A stretch of 64,000 bases of DNA from Candidatus Eremiobacteraceae bacterium. Lineage in GTDB: Bacteria; Vulcanimicrobiota; Vulcanimicrobiia; Eremiobacterales; Eremiobacteraceae. The notes below the pieces were generated by a model, which was not told the origin of the DNA, ran no database searches, and was given only the letters and a program-made list of their open reading frames with translations. Positions 1 to 7,879 of the stretch are shown in pieces (positions within the stretch are counted from its first letter, which is position 1; the number at the start of each line of letters is the position of its first letter). The DNA lies in assembly GCA_035710745.1 (NCBI GenBank), contig DASTCX010000026.1, positions 1 to 64,000 of the forward strand, in the 5' to 3' direction. The translations under genes and the position numbers were made by a program.

Positions 1-66
1 CGCGCCAGCGTCGAGTTCTTTGAGGATCGAGACGATCTGCGATTCGGTGAAGCGGCTCTTCTTCAC
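1..66 (-). CDS. IS3-family transposase OrfA, N-terminal fragment
   Basis: The fragment covers 22 codons from a GTG start at 64-66, reading (M)KKSRFTESQIVSILKEL. This is the hallmark N-terminus of the HTH_Tnp_1 (transposase_8) OrfA of IS3 elements, the DNA-binding subunit made before frameshifting into OrfB. A purine-rich AAGGAGA lies just upstream of the GTG and serves as ribosome binding site. The gene is cut by the window edge, so whether it is intact cannot be judged. Confidence 0.75.
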   Translation of the reverse strand, partial: MKKSRFTESQIVSILKELDAGA

Positions 67-139
67 GTGAGTCTCCTTGGCGGGCCTTACGCCCGAGAAC
101 TCACAGTTTCCGCCTGTCCGAAATCACCGCCTCAGGTCA
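1..139 (-). mobile_element. IS3-family insertion sequence, one end only (rest beyond window)
   Basis: The first 66 bases encode the N-terminus of an IS3-type OrfA on the minus strand. Upstream of it, a sequence beginning TGACCTGAGGCGGTGATTTC (minus strand, from 139) looks like the terminal inverted repeat of an IS407-like IS3 element, which typically opens with TGACCTG or a close variant. The element would continue beyond base 1. The other end and the target duplication are not visible, so the exact boundary at 139 is an estimate. Confidence 0.6.
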
Positions 140-218
140 GCTCTTCGACCGCCTCTTCGATCGCCTTCACAACGGTCAACTGGGGGTCAAGAGGGTTCTT
201 GCGGGCTCGAAATGAGAA

Positions 219-246
219 CGCCACTTTCCCTAATGGAAAAGGGGCG
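219..246 (-). terminator. Hairpin terminator downstream of tRNA-Ala
   Basis: On the minus strand the RNA would fold as CGCC-C-CTTTTCC, loop ATTA, GGGAAAG-T-GGCG: 11 base pairs with one mismatch, followed by TTCTCATTTC. It sits directly after the tRNA-Ala 3' end and fits an intrinsic terminator, though the T-tract is interrupted. Confidence 0.6.
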
Positions 247-255
247 TTTCTGGCG

Positions 256-331
256 TGGTGGAGATGAGGGGACTCGAACCCCTGACCCCTTACATGCGAA
301 GCAAGTGCTCTACCAGCTGAGCTACATCCCC
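256..331 (-). tRNA. tRNA-Ala (anticodon CGC)
   Basis: A full cloverleaf can be drawn: acceptor GGGGATG pairs with CATCTCC (one G-U), D arm GCTC/GAGC, anticodon arm CTTGC-TTCGCAT-GTAAG with anticodon CGC, and T arm AGGGG-TTCGAGT-CCCCT. The discriminator is A and CCA is encoded (256-258). It reads the alanine codon GCG, which is common in this GC-rich genome. Confidence 0.95.
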
Positions 332-360
332 ACGGGTCCGGCGGATATCCTATCATACAA

Positions 361-390
361 GAAAAGACGGGGCAATACCCCGTCCTTTTT
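361..390. terminator. Bidirectional intrinsic terminator
   Basis: GACGGGG and CCCCGTC form a perfect 7-bp stem around a 5-base loop. It is flanked by AAAA on the left and CTTTTT on the right, so each strand sees a T-tract after the stem. It lies 25 bases beyond the stop codon of the minus-strand gene at 416-772, which it would terminate. Confidence 0.8.
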
Positions 391-415
391 CGTGCCCACT
401 GCCGTAAGGGTCGGG

Positions 416-772
416 TTATTGCCCGCCCGGGTCCATCGCGTTCGAGTCTTGCTGCGCCTGAAGTTCGTCTGAGGCCGCGCCGCCGTTCTGATCGCCTGCA
501 TGATTCGCGGCGGGTGCCGCCGTCGGCGCGCTGTTGGTGTCGACTTCTACCTGCGCCTGCGTCGCGAGCTGGCACTCGCCGGTGTCTTGCGACTGCGGAT
601 GCTGCTGGCACCACGCGAGCATCGTCGTGCGATCTTGCGTGTGCGCGACCCAGTAGTCGACGGTACCTTTATCGTTCGGATCGTGCGACACGGCGGGCGC
701 GAAGTAGCCTTTCGCCATCCACGCGATGATCGCGGTGGCGAGCAAGAGGCTCAAAAGACTGAAGTTCCGCAT
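416..772 (-). CDS. Small membrane-anchored hypothetical protein
   Basis: The 118-residue product has an N-terminal hydrophobic segment (about residues 4-20, LLSLLLATAIIAWMA), probably an uncleaved anchor or signal. It continues with a short hydrophilic domain holding two cysteines (C55 and C67, spaced as a possible disulfide in an exported domain) and a low-complexity Ala/Gln/Asp-rich tail. I recognise no family. It ends just before a strong terminator and is monocistronic. Export is inferred from the N-terminus only. Confidence 0.6.
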   Translation of the reverse strand: MRNFSLLSLLLATAIIAWMAKGYFAPAVSHDPNDKGTVDYWVAHTQDRTTMLAWCQQHPQSQDTGECQLATQAQVEVDTNSAPTAAPAANHAGDQNGGAASDELQAQQDSNAMDPGGQ

Positions 773-837
773 GTCTCAGATATCGGCAACCTAAACGTAC
801 GCGAGCGCGATTGTGACCGACGTCACGCACGCAACGC

Positions 838-1509
838 TTAGGGCGCCGGACTCCCTATTCGTATCGTCGTGACGCCGTTGATGAAGCGCGCTTGCGTCTG
901 ATCTTCGGGGACGACGAGCTGGCAGATCTCTGGTCCGGGCGGTGGCGCCCCATCGACCGCGTATGCGAGCAAGATCTGCTTGTTGTTGAACGCCACCTCG
1001 AATTCGGGAAACGAGACGAGCGCGGCGTCGCCATTGACGCCTTCGATGAGCGCGTATGCGCTGGTCGATCCAGTCGCCCCGCCGGGCCCGACCGGGGATA
1101 CCGAGGAGATGAGGTCGCGCAAGAGCACGCCGGTGTACGTGTGCACGCGCCACTTGCCGTCCGAGTCGAGCACGCGCAGCGTCAGCGACGATCGGCGCAT
1201 CCTCTGCAAGTCCTTGAGCGTGACGACGCGCGGGTCGGCGACGTCACCGACGACTTGAATGACCGATCCGGGCGGCGCCATGACCGAACCACCACCGGCG
1301 TTCGACGGCGAGTTCGGCTGCACGGGGGGCGTTGTCGCCGGTCCGTTCGGCGCCATCGTCGGCAACGCCGGAAGCGTCGTCACCGAAACCGTCGGTGACG
1401 GCGCGAGCGCTACCAACGCGTGCGCCGCTGCCGGCGCTGCATAGAGCCGGTTGGCCGCGACGATTGCGACGAAGGCGACGAGCACGATCGAACCGAGGAT
1501 ACGGGTCAT
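838..1509 (-). CDS. Exported protein with sulfite-oxidase-type molybdopterin-binding fold
   Basis: The 223-residue product has a signal-like N-terminus (MTRILGSIVLVAFVAIVAAN) and a Pro/Ala-rich linker to about residue 75. The following domain (VVGDVADPRVVTLKDLQRM ... YTGVLLRDLI ... FPEFEVAF ... ICQLVVPEDQ) resembles the oxidoreductase molybdopterin-binding (SUOX) fold. In catalytic members a cysteine in the middle of the domain ligates molybdenum. Here the only obvious cysteine is near the C-terminal end, so it may not be a molybdoenzyme. The ATG at 1507-1509 follows GGAGATCC. Fold assignment is moderate; the substrate is unknown. Confidence 0.6.
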   Translation of the reverse strand: MTRILGSIVLVAFVAIVAANRLYAAPAAAHALVALAPSPTVSVTTLPALPTMAPNGPATTPPVQPNSPSNAGGGSVMAPPGSVIQVVGDVADPRVVTLKDLQRMRRSSLTLRVLDSDGKWRVHTYTGVLLRDLISSVSPVGPGGATGSTSAYALIEGVNGDAALVSFPEFEVAFNNKQILLAYAVDGAPPPGPEICQLVVPEDQTQARFINGVTTIRIGSPAP

Positions 1510-1524
1510 CGGATCTCCTCGCGT

Positions 1525-1578
1525 GCCGAGCTTCGCTCGGCCTACTACATCCGGTCGAGCTAAAGCTCGACCGCTACA
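1525..1578 (-). repeat. Composite REP-like element, types A(GTAG) + B
   Basis: Reading the minus strand, GTAG is followed by CGGTCGAGC-TTTA-GCTCGACCG (type A), then GATGTAGTAG and GGCCGAGCGAAGCTCGGC (type B). It fills the gap between the SUOX-like gene and the alpha/beta hydrolase gene. This is the complete form of the ordered A-B unit seen again near 53.8 kb. Confidence 0.85.
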
Positions 1579-1588
1579 CTGCCGGTGG

Positions 1589-2341
1589 TTATTGCTGCGC
1601 CGACGGAAAGCCTCGCGCGCGCAGCCAGCGCGAGACGACGAAGCGCGACCGCTCGGCGCAGTCCGTGTGGTTCGCGTCGACGATCTCGAACGTTTTCGGC
1701 TCGCGCGCATCGTCGAACAGGCGTCTGACCGCGCTCGGCGGCACGAGCGCGTCGCGCAGTGCGGCGATCAGCAGGATCGGCCGCGGCGCGACGTCTCCGA
1801 CTCGATCGGTGTAGCGGTCCATCGCCGCTGTGATCGAGTCGGGGTCGGCTCCATCGACATACGCGGTCCGATTTCGCAGACCGGAGAGCATCGTGTCGTC
1901 CGTCAGCTGGCGGCTGCGGCCGGTCGACGTCGCCATCGCGATGACGCCCTCGATATCCGCATTCGCGACCGCGACGCCGATCGACGTGGCGGCACCCATG
2001 CTGTGGCCGCCGATGACGAGGTGCTCGATACCCTCCATGCGGCGCGCGACGGCGCACGCATCGAGGGCATTCGCGACGAGGTCGGCGCCTTCGCGCAGCG
2101 GCCCGCTGCTCGCGCCGAGCCTATGCCCGAGAAAATCGAATGCGAGCGAAGCGTAGCCGTCGGCGGCGAGGTGGAAAGCGAGTGGGTCGACGTTGTGTTT
2201 GGACGACGAGTAACCATGGCACAGGACGACGCACGTCCGCACGCCTTCCATACTATAGTAGAGACCGCGCACGGTCCCACCCGCGCTCGGGAATTCGACG
2301 CGGTCGATACGGACATGCGACATGTCGCGTAGTCTCACCAT
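1589..2341 (-). CDS. Alpha/beta hydrolase (serine hydrolase)
   Basis: The 250-residue cytosolic protein has an oxyanion-side HGY motif (residues 42-44), the nucleophile elbow GHSMG with Ser114, a likely acid Asp197 (ALRDALVPP) and His225 (DANHTDC). This is a complete triad in the right order and spacing for an esterase or acyl-hydrolase of the alpha/beta fold. A second start, MSHVRIDRV at 2323, is possible; the longer start lies 10 bases after the stop codon of the upstream gene and fits translational coupling. The substrate cannot be told from sequence. Confidence 0.8.
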   Translation of the reverse strand: MVRLRDMSHVRIDRVEFPSAGGTVRGLYYSMEGVRTCVVLCHGYSSSKHNVDPLAFHLAADGYASLAFDFLGHRLGASSGPLREGADLVANALDACAVARRMEGIEHLVIGGHSMGAATSIGVAVANADIEGVIAMATSTGRSRQLTDDTMLSGLRNRTAYVDGADPDSITAAMDRYTDRVGDVAPRPILLIAALRDALVPPSAVRRLFDDAREPKTFEIVDANHTDCAERSRFVVSRWLRARGFPSAQQ

Positions 2342-2351
2342 GCGTGAGCTG

Positions 2352-3671
2352 TCAGATGAGCGACCTCAATGTGAGCACGATGTCCTTCGTCGCTTTGCGC
2401 CGTTGATACGCGAGCGCGACCTTCGTCCCCGTCGGCCGATCGAACGACCGCACCGCGGAGTCGAGGTCGAGCGGCGGTTTGCCATCGATCGAGAGGATGA
2501 CGTCGCCCGGACGAAGTCCGACGCGATCCGCCGGCGATAGCGGCACGATGCTGCGCACGACCACTTGACCGTCGCGCCAGATGAGCCACAACCCGCTGCC
2601 GTCGAACGGCGACGGCGCCGCGTTCGTCGCCGCCGCGCCGCTCTGTGCGAGGGTAAGCGTGCCGCCGAGCTCGTCGATCGTCACCACGAACCGCGAGAGA
2701 AGGCCGCTGCCGATCACCGCGTGGACCGTCGATGATAGCAGCGGCTCTTCGCTCGAGCTCATCCTATCGACGAGCGGCCCGGCGATCGTCAATGCTCCCA
2801 TCGACATCGCCCCTGCACGTTCTACCGTTCCGTTGACCTCGTGATCCGGTTCGGCATCGCGGATGCCGATCGACCGCCTGCTGAAATCGGAACCGGCGCC
2901 TCCCCACACCGCGATGTCTTCGTCCGAGCAGACGTCGACGAAACACGGCGGCTCGTTCTTGCCGTCGATTCCGCACGCTACCGTAGGCATGCCATCGACG
3001 AGAGCCAGCGGGATCGCCGCCGCCCCCGCTGGGCGCGCCGCAGCGGCGGCCGCCTCGTCGCGGTAGATCGTCATGCTCACGTTCGCGTAGTCGATCGTCA
3101 CCGGGTAGTGCGCGAACAGATCGGCGCCGAGTATCCCAGTCGCGTTGGACCCGAGATACGCTTGCGCGAATGGCCCGATTCTCGCGGTCGCGACTTTCAA
3201 TCCGACGAAGCGGACGGCCCCGACTTGCAGCGTTCGGATCGAAGGCACGTCGCCGCCGCGATTGACCGGAATGGAATCATCGATCGTCGTCTGACGAAGA
3301 CTGCTCAATAGGAAGTCGCGACGAACACCGTCGAGCACGACGGGGACGTATGGTCGCCCGCCGTGCATCGCAAGCGGGATCGTCGACGAGGCCGCGTCGC
3401 CTTGCCAGAACGACGGCGCGAGCGTCGGTTCTGGGCGTGGAGTGACGACACCGATCGGCGCTGTCGTCGGCGAGATCGCCTGCGCATCGGGCGGAGGAGC
3501 CGGCGGCGGCGGAAGCGGCGTCAGCGTCGGAGTGGGCGTCGGGGTTTCGGTCGGTGCGGGCGCCGGAGCAGACGACGCCGTCGGAACGGGTTGTGGCAAG
3601 CGCGCCGCGACCGCAAGCGTGCAGCTCGCGATTGCGATGATCAAAGCCACGGCGAAAGCGCGCGCGATCAC
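2352..3671 (-). CDS. Retropepsin-like aspartic protease-fold protein with C-terminal PDZ domain
   Basis: The 439-residue product has an N-terminal hydrophobic signal, a Pro/Thr-rich linker (PTPTPTLTPLPPPP), a central region resembling the duplicated aspartyl-protease fold, and a C-terminal PDZ domain (SPADRVGLRPGDVILSIDG). The second lobe shows CFVDVCSDED, close to the usual D-T-G region. The first lobe reads FLLSSLRQ where Asp-Thr-Gly is expected, so activity is doubtful. The chosen GTG (3669-3671) overlaps the TGA of the upstream hydrolase, indicating coupling. Periplasmic or secreted location is inferred. Confidence 0.65.
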   Translation of the reverse strand: MIARAFAVALIIAIASCTLAVAARLPQPVPTASSAPAPAPTETPTPTPTLTPLPPPPAPPPDAQAISPTTAPIGVVTPRPEPTLAPSFWQGDAASSTIPLAMHGGRPYVPVVLDGVRRDFLLSSLRQTTIDDSIPVNRGGDVPSIRTLQVGAVRFVGLKVATARIGPFAQAYLGSNATGILGADLFAHYPVTIDYANVSMTIYRDEAAAAAARPAGAAAIPLALVDGMPTVACGIDGKNEPPCFVDVCSDEDIAVWGGAGSDFSRRSIGIRDAEPDHEVNGTVERAGAMSMGALTIAGPLVDRMSSSEEPLLSSTVHAVIGSGLLSRFVVTIDELGGTLTLAQSGAAATNAAPSPFDGSGLWLIWRDGQVVVRSIVPLSPADRVGLRPGDVILSIDGKPPLDLDSAVRSFDRPTGTKVALAYQRRKATKDIVLTLRSLI

Positions 3672-4507
3672 GAAGCCGACAAGAACTCCTCGACGATGCT
3701 GACAAAACGTTCGGGTTGCTCGATCTGCGGGCAATGCCCGCATTGCTCGAAGATCTCGAGGCGGGCGCGCGGCAGTACGCGCGCGAGTGAAGCGGCGTCG
3801 CTTGCCGGAAACAAGCGATCCTCATGACCCCAGATCGCGAGTATCGGAACGTCGAGCGAGGCGAGCCGTTCGTGGAACGGCTCGAGCCGCCGGCAATAGT
3901 CGAAGAATTTCGTGAACGTGTGGCGGGCGATGCGCTTTGCACGCGGATCGGCATGCCGCCGCGCGAGCTCATCGACGGTCTCATCGTCGACGCGCGACGC
4001 GTCGAAGAACGCCGTCGAGTACAGCGCGCGCGTCATCGCTTTCGTGCGCGGGATGCCGACGAACAGGCGCATGAGCGATGCCGCCGCCGTGCCGAGCAGA
4101 TTATTCGGCATCGGCGTGAATCCGACCGGGTCGACGAGCACGACGCGGCGATATCGTCGCGGCGAGCGGAGCGCATCGAGCATGAGCGCGAGCCCGCCGG
4201 CGGAGTGGCCGATCGCATCGAGCGAGCCGAGACCGAGCGCCGAAGTCGTCGCTTCGACGACTTTCGAGAAATACTCCGGGCCGCCGTACGGTTGCGCGTC
4301 GGGCGCCGGACTCTCGCCGAAACCCGGAAGGTCGAGAGCGATCGTCCGATGGTGTGACGCAAAGGCGGGCATGACGCGCCGCCAGGCGGTCGACGACTGA
4401 CCGAGGCCATGGAGCAACAGCAGCGGCGAACCGGCACCGGCTTCGAGATAGCGCGCGCGCGCGCCGGTGACGTCGACCGATCCCGCGGAAGGGCTGAACG
4501 CCTGCAT
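3668..4507 (-). CDS. Alpha/beta hydrolase
   Basis: The 279-residue protein shows HGLGQSSTAW (oxyanion region), nucleophile motif GHSAGG (Ser102), acid Asp230 (IWGHEDRLFP) and catalytic His258 (CGHCPQIEQP). This is the classic alpha/beta hydrolase arrangement of epoxide hydrolase-like or meta-cleavage-product hydrolase-like enzymes, with a cap domain around residues 125-210. The open frame runs further upstream, but that part is translated REP repeat, so the ATG at 4505-4507 is preferred. It is coupled to the downstream protease-PDZ gene by a GTGA overlap. Confidence 0.8.
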   Translation of the reverse strand: MQAFSPSAGSVDVTGARARYLEAGAGSPLLLLHGLGQSSTAWRRVMPAFASHHRTIALDLPGFGESPAPDAQPYGGPEYFSKVVEATTSALGLGSLDAIGHSAGGLALMLDALRSPRRYRRVVLVDPVGFTPMPNNLLGTAAASLMRLFVGIPRTKAMTRALYSTAFFDASRVDDETVDELARRHADPRAKRIARHTFTKFFDYCRRLEPFHERLASLDVPILAIWGHEDRLFPASDAASLARVLPRARLEIFEQCGHCPQIEQPERFVSIVEEFLSAS

Positions 4508-4556
4508 GAATGGCTGGATTCTTGACGGGCCGAGGGACTCCCGTACGCACGAGTGG

Positions 4557-4589
4557 GAGCGGTCGAGATTTATCTCGACCGCCGCGGCC
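4557..4589 (+). repeat. REP-like palindrome, type A(GGAG), GAGA stem
   Basis: GGAG precedes CGGTCGAGA-TTTA-TCTCGACCG and a CCGCGGCC tail. It lies between two minus-strand genes and, read in another frame, artificially lengthens the open frame of the hydrolase gene. Confidence 0.85.
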
Positions 4590-4619
4590 TTACTCTGTAG
4601 TACGGTTGAGATACGGGAG

Positions 4620-5510
4620 CTACGGCTGGCGCGGACCGACGTCGACGACGCCGCTCTCGCTCGCGGCCGTGATTTCAGGGCCGCCGCCCGCAAGGCTCAT
4701 CGACATCGCGTGTTGCGACCGGAAGCGGACGCTCGCGGTCCGAGCGAAGCGGTTTATCACCGAACCTCGCGTGCTTTGCGCGTCGATCGTCGCCGCTTGA
4801 CGTCCATCAAGGGTGACGTGCACGTTGCCGGTACCGCTCGTGAAGCGATACGGGCCGCCGGCCAGGCCTCCGAAACCCCAATCGATGTCGCCGCCCTCGG
4901 TCTTCACCTCGGCGCGTTCCGCGAGCATCGCCGTGCCCATGACGCTGCCGGTCGTCGTCTCGACGCGAAGGTTGCCGGCGACGTGCGTCATCGTCACGCG
5001 ACCAGACGACGTCCGGACATGGCCGAACCCGGCGAGCTCGCGAAGGTCGACGGATCCGCCATTCGTCACGACGACATAGGGCCCGCGGAACTGCGAGAGC
5101 GCTGCATCGCCGCTGTCGAGCTTGACCAGCACCGCCGCGTCGCGCTGCGGCACGTATACCGTCACGTCGCCGCCGGAGTTCTCGATGCGAACGCCCGTCG
5201 TTCCCTCACGCACGCCGGGAAGCGTGAAGCGCCGCGGCGGAAGACCCATGCCGCGCGGGATCATCATGCCCTGGTTGGTCGACGTGATATGAAACGTCGT
5301 CGCCGTCGGGTTGTCCCCGCCGACGACGCGGACCGCGCCGTCATCACCGCGCGTCACGGTGACGAGTCCAGCGGTCGAATGGATGACGACGACCGGAGCA
5401 TCGGGCGTCTGGACGATTTGATCGGCGAGCGCGGGTCGATAGGCCGCTAAAGCGGTGAGGGAGAGCAGGGCCGCGCTGAGCAGCGGGCGGGCGAGGCGAG
5501 CGATAGGCAT
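4620..5510 (-). CDS. DUF4097-type exported beta-helix protein
   Basis: The 296-residue product begins with a signal peptide (ARPLLSAALLSLTALAAYRPALA). Its rest is a run of short strands with Gly/Ser/Thr turns (ENSGGDVTVYVPQ, TNGGSVDLRELAG, TSSGRVTMTHVAG, TTTGSVMGTAML, KTEGGDIDWGFGG). That pattern is typical of DUF4097/adhesin-like beta-helices often found near two-component and anti-sigma systems. It lies 103 bases downstream of the histidine kinase gene on the same strand, so it may be part of that regulon. Enzymatic activity is not expected. Confidence 0.7.
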   Translation of the reverse strand: MPIARLARPLLSAALLSLTALAAYRPALADQIVQTPDAPVVVIHSTAGLVTVTRGDDGAVRVVGGDNPTATTFHITSTNQGMMIPRGMGLPPRRFTLPGVREGTTGVRIENSGGDVTVYVPQRDAAVLVKLDSGDAALSQFRGPYVVVTNGGSVDLRELAGFGHVRTSSGRVTMTHVAGNLRVETTTGSVMGTAMLAERAEVKTEGGDIDWGFGGLAGGPYRFTSGTGNVHVTLDGRQAATIDAQSTRGSVINRFARTASVRFRSQHAMSMSLAGGGPEITAASESGVVDVGPRQP

Positions 5511-5613
5511 GGTGCGAGGACCTAAGCGTACTGCGTTAGCGGCTCGAGCGCATGAGCCGGCAGTGAGCCGGATATGAGGCGTGCATGAGAACCCGCCGGC
5601 GCGCCGGCGCCGT

Positions 5614-7140
5614 TCATCGAGCGACATCCGCGTCACCGCTTCGCAGCAGCGGGATGTCGACGGTGAAGGTCGTCCCCTTCTCAGGTTCGCTCGCGACGGA
5701 CACGGCACCGCCGTGCACGCGCACGATGTTGCGGACGACCGCGAGGCCGAGACCCGTGCCTTCGACCGCGCGCGAGCGCGCACGATCAGCGCGATAGAAG
5801 CGCTCGAAGACGTGCGGCAAGGCGTCCGCCGGGATCCCCGGGCCAGTATCGCCGACGACGATCCGGCCGGTACCGTTGAGGCGTGCGACACCGACGCGCA
5901 CGCCGCCCGACGAAGTGAACTTGATCGCATTCTCGGTTAGGTTAGCGACGAGTTGGCGAAGGAGCCCGGGCTCGCCCATGACGACGGCGGGAGCAGTCGC
6001 GTCGATCGTGAGCGATAGTCCCTTCTGTTCGGCCGACGGACGCAACCCCGAAGCCGCATCCTTGACGACTGCCGCGAGATCGGTCGGCTCCATCGCGAGG
6101 GCGCTTGGGTCGTCCGTCTTCGCAAGCGTCAGCATCGCATTGAGGACGCGCGCCATGTTCGCGCTCTCGGCGCGGATGGTCTCGAACGCTTCCCGGCGGA
6201 TCTTCTCATCGCCATCGCCCCAGCGCTCGAGCATCTGCGCGTTCGCGCTGATGACCGTCAGCGGCGTCTTCAGCTCGTGCGACGCGTCCGCGATGAGCCT
6301 GCGCTCGCGAGCGAATGCCCCCTCGAGACGTTCGAGCATCTCGTCGAACTGCGCGGCGAGCTGGCCCAATTCGTCGCGCCGCCCTTGCCAGTTCAAGCGC
6401 TTTGCCAGATCCTCGCTGCCGATCTCGCGCGCCGCGCGCGCGATCGCGTTGATCGGACTGACCGCCCCGCGCGCCAGCCAGAACGAGACGCCGACGACCG
6501 CGGCCAACGCCAGGGCGACCGTGATGAGGAGGAAGATCGAAAGGTTCTGCTGCTCGGCGTAGACGCCCGCGAGCGAGGCCCCGACGATGAGCGTCAGGAT
6601 CGGAGCGCGGGGACTCGATTGGATCGTGCTGATCCGCACGAGCACCGGTCCGACACCGTTCGCGCTCGCGGTCCCCCAATCTCCGGTGAGGCCGCGCGGC
6701 GGGAACCATCGATCGTACGTCTGGATCGACAGATCGGCATCGCCGAGGTTCGTCGTCTTGCCGACGCGGAAATCGGCGCCGTTGTAGACTTCTGCGTAGA
6801 TGCCGGGTCCGACGAACGTATCGAGCGTCGTCTGATCGGCGAGCGCCGAGACCGCGGAAACGGGACCGAACGGATCGTTCGCCTCGGCGTGGGTGAACGA
6901 GTCGATCTCTTGCCCGACACCCTCGATGCGATCGGCGAGCGCGCCCCACACGATGCGCCCCGCCTCGATATAGACCGCGCTCGCGAAGACGAGGATGAAA
7001 AGCGCGAGCACGCCGCCGTACCACGCCGTCATCCGGCCGCGCAGCGAGGAGAAGAACGGGAACGGCGCGCCGCCGTCAGACGCGGAGCGCGTACCCGACG
7101 CCACGGACCGTGTGGATGAGCTTGTCATCTGTGTCGACAT
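5614..7140 (-). CDS. Sensor histidine kinase (EnvZ/BaeS type)
   Basis: The 508-residue inner-membrane kinase has TM1 at about residues 40-60, a periplasmic sensor region at 61-178, TM2 at about 200-222, a HAMP linker (ARGAVSPINAIARAAREIG), HisKA with His288 in DASHELKTPL, and HATPase with NLTENAIKF, GDTGPGIP and GTGLGLAVV. It follows the response regulator gene with a 65-base overlap if the first ATG is used; GTG at 7104 or ATG at 7032 would shorten the overlap, and none has a clear ribosome binding site. The stimulus is unknown; the downstream DUF4097 gene hints at envelope sensing. Confidence 0.92.
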   Translation of the reverse strand: MSTQMTSSSTRSVASGTRSASDGGAPFPFFSSLRGRMTAWYGGVLALFILVFASAVYIEAGRIVWGALADRIEGVGQEIDSFTHAEANDPFGPVSAVSALADQTTLDTFVGPGIYAEVYNGADFRVGKTTNLGDADLSIQTYDRWFPPRGLTGDWGTASANGVGPVLVRISTIQSSPRAPILTLIVGASLAGVYAEQQNLSIFLLITVALALAAVVGVSFWLARGAVSPINAIARAAREIGSEDLAKRLNWQGRRDELGQLAAQFDEMLERLEGAFARERRLIADASHELKTPLTVISANAQMLERWGDGDEKIRREAFETIRAESANMARVLNAMLTLAKTDDPSALAMEPTDLAAVVKDAASGLRPSAEQKGLSLTIDATAPAVVMGEPGLLRQLVANLTENAIKFTSSGGVRVGVARLNGTGRIVVGDTGPGIPADALPHVFERFYRADRARSRAVEGTGLGLAVVRNIVRVHGGAVSVASEPEKGTTFTVDIPLLRSGDADVAR

Positions 7141-7771
7141 CGACTTTGTTGCGCAAGTAGCGGATATAGACGTCGATGAGGTTCGATTCGCCGAGGAAAT
7201 CCGAACCCCAGACGCTGTTGAAGATCTCGTCGCGCGTATGGACTTTGTTCGGGTACATGAGCAGGAACTCGAGCAGCGAGAACTCCTTCGCCGTGAGCTC
7301 GATCGGTTTGCCGGCGCGGACGACCTCGTGCGTATCTCGGTTGAGGACGAGATCCTTTGCGGTCAGGAGTCGCGGGGCCGGCTCGTGGCTTCGCAGTTGA
7401 ACGCGGATCCGCGCGAGCAGCTCCTCGATCGAGAACGGTTTGGTCAGATAGTCGTTGGCGCCGGTATCGAGACCGGTGATCCGGTCCGGCACGGCGTCTT
7501 TCGCGGTCAGCATGATGATAGGAACGGATGAGTGCTTTCGGACGCGTCTGCACACCTCGAGGCCGTCGATGCGCGGCAGGAGCAGATCGAGGATGATGAG
7601 GTCAGGTCCTTTGAGCGCGCGCTCGATCGCGGTGGCGCCGTCGGCGCACCATTCGACTTCGAAGCCTTCGTGTTCGAGCTCGAGCTGCAAGACGCGCGCT
7701 ATCTTCTGATCGTCTTCGACGACGAGGATCTTCTGTTTCGGAGCAGCGGCGGGGGAAGGCCCTAAGTCCAT
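7076..7771 (-). CDS. OmpR/PhoB-family response regulator
   Basis: The 231-residue protein has a receiver domain with acidic pocket D20/D21, phosphoacceptor D62 (LIILDLLLPRIDG), conserved T and K (MLTAKDA, LTKPF), and a C-terminal winged-helix DNA-binding domain (LTAKEFSLLEFLL ... YIRYLRNKVD ... HTVRGVGYAL). The start follows AAGGAGG at ideal spacing. It is the partner of the overlapping histidine kinase and acts as a phosphorylation-dependent transcription factor. Its targets are unknown, though the DUF4097 gene next door is a candidate. Confidence 0.95.
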   Translation of the reverse strand: MDLGPSPAAAPKQKILVVEDDQKIARVLQLELEHEGFEVEWCADGATAIERALKGPDLIILDLLLPRIDGLEVCRRVRKHSSVPIIMLTAKDAVPDRITGLDTGANDYLTKPFSIEELLARIRVQLRSHEPAPRLLTAKDLVLNRDTHEVVRAGKPIELTAKEFSLLEFLLMYPNKVHTRDEIFNSVWGSDFLGESNLIDVYIRYLRNKVDVDTDDKLIHTVRGVGYALRV

Positions 7772-7879
7772 GCCGATCGCCTCCTTCCTTTAGAGTATCG
7801 GGGAGCCTGGCGGCGGGCATTAACACCCCGTGAGAGCGCCGACCGGGAGCGGCCCCTAAACCCTCCGAACCCTCGCCGC

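Noticed and set aside
132-614. Minus-strand frame through tRNA-Ala and the small membrane gene
   Set aside because: It runs through the tRNA (WGCSSAGRALASHVRGQGFESPH is the usual tRNA read-through peptide) and competes with the better-supported gene at 416-772.
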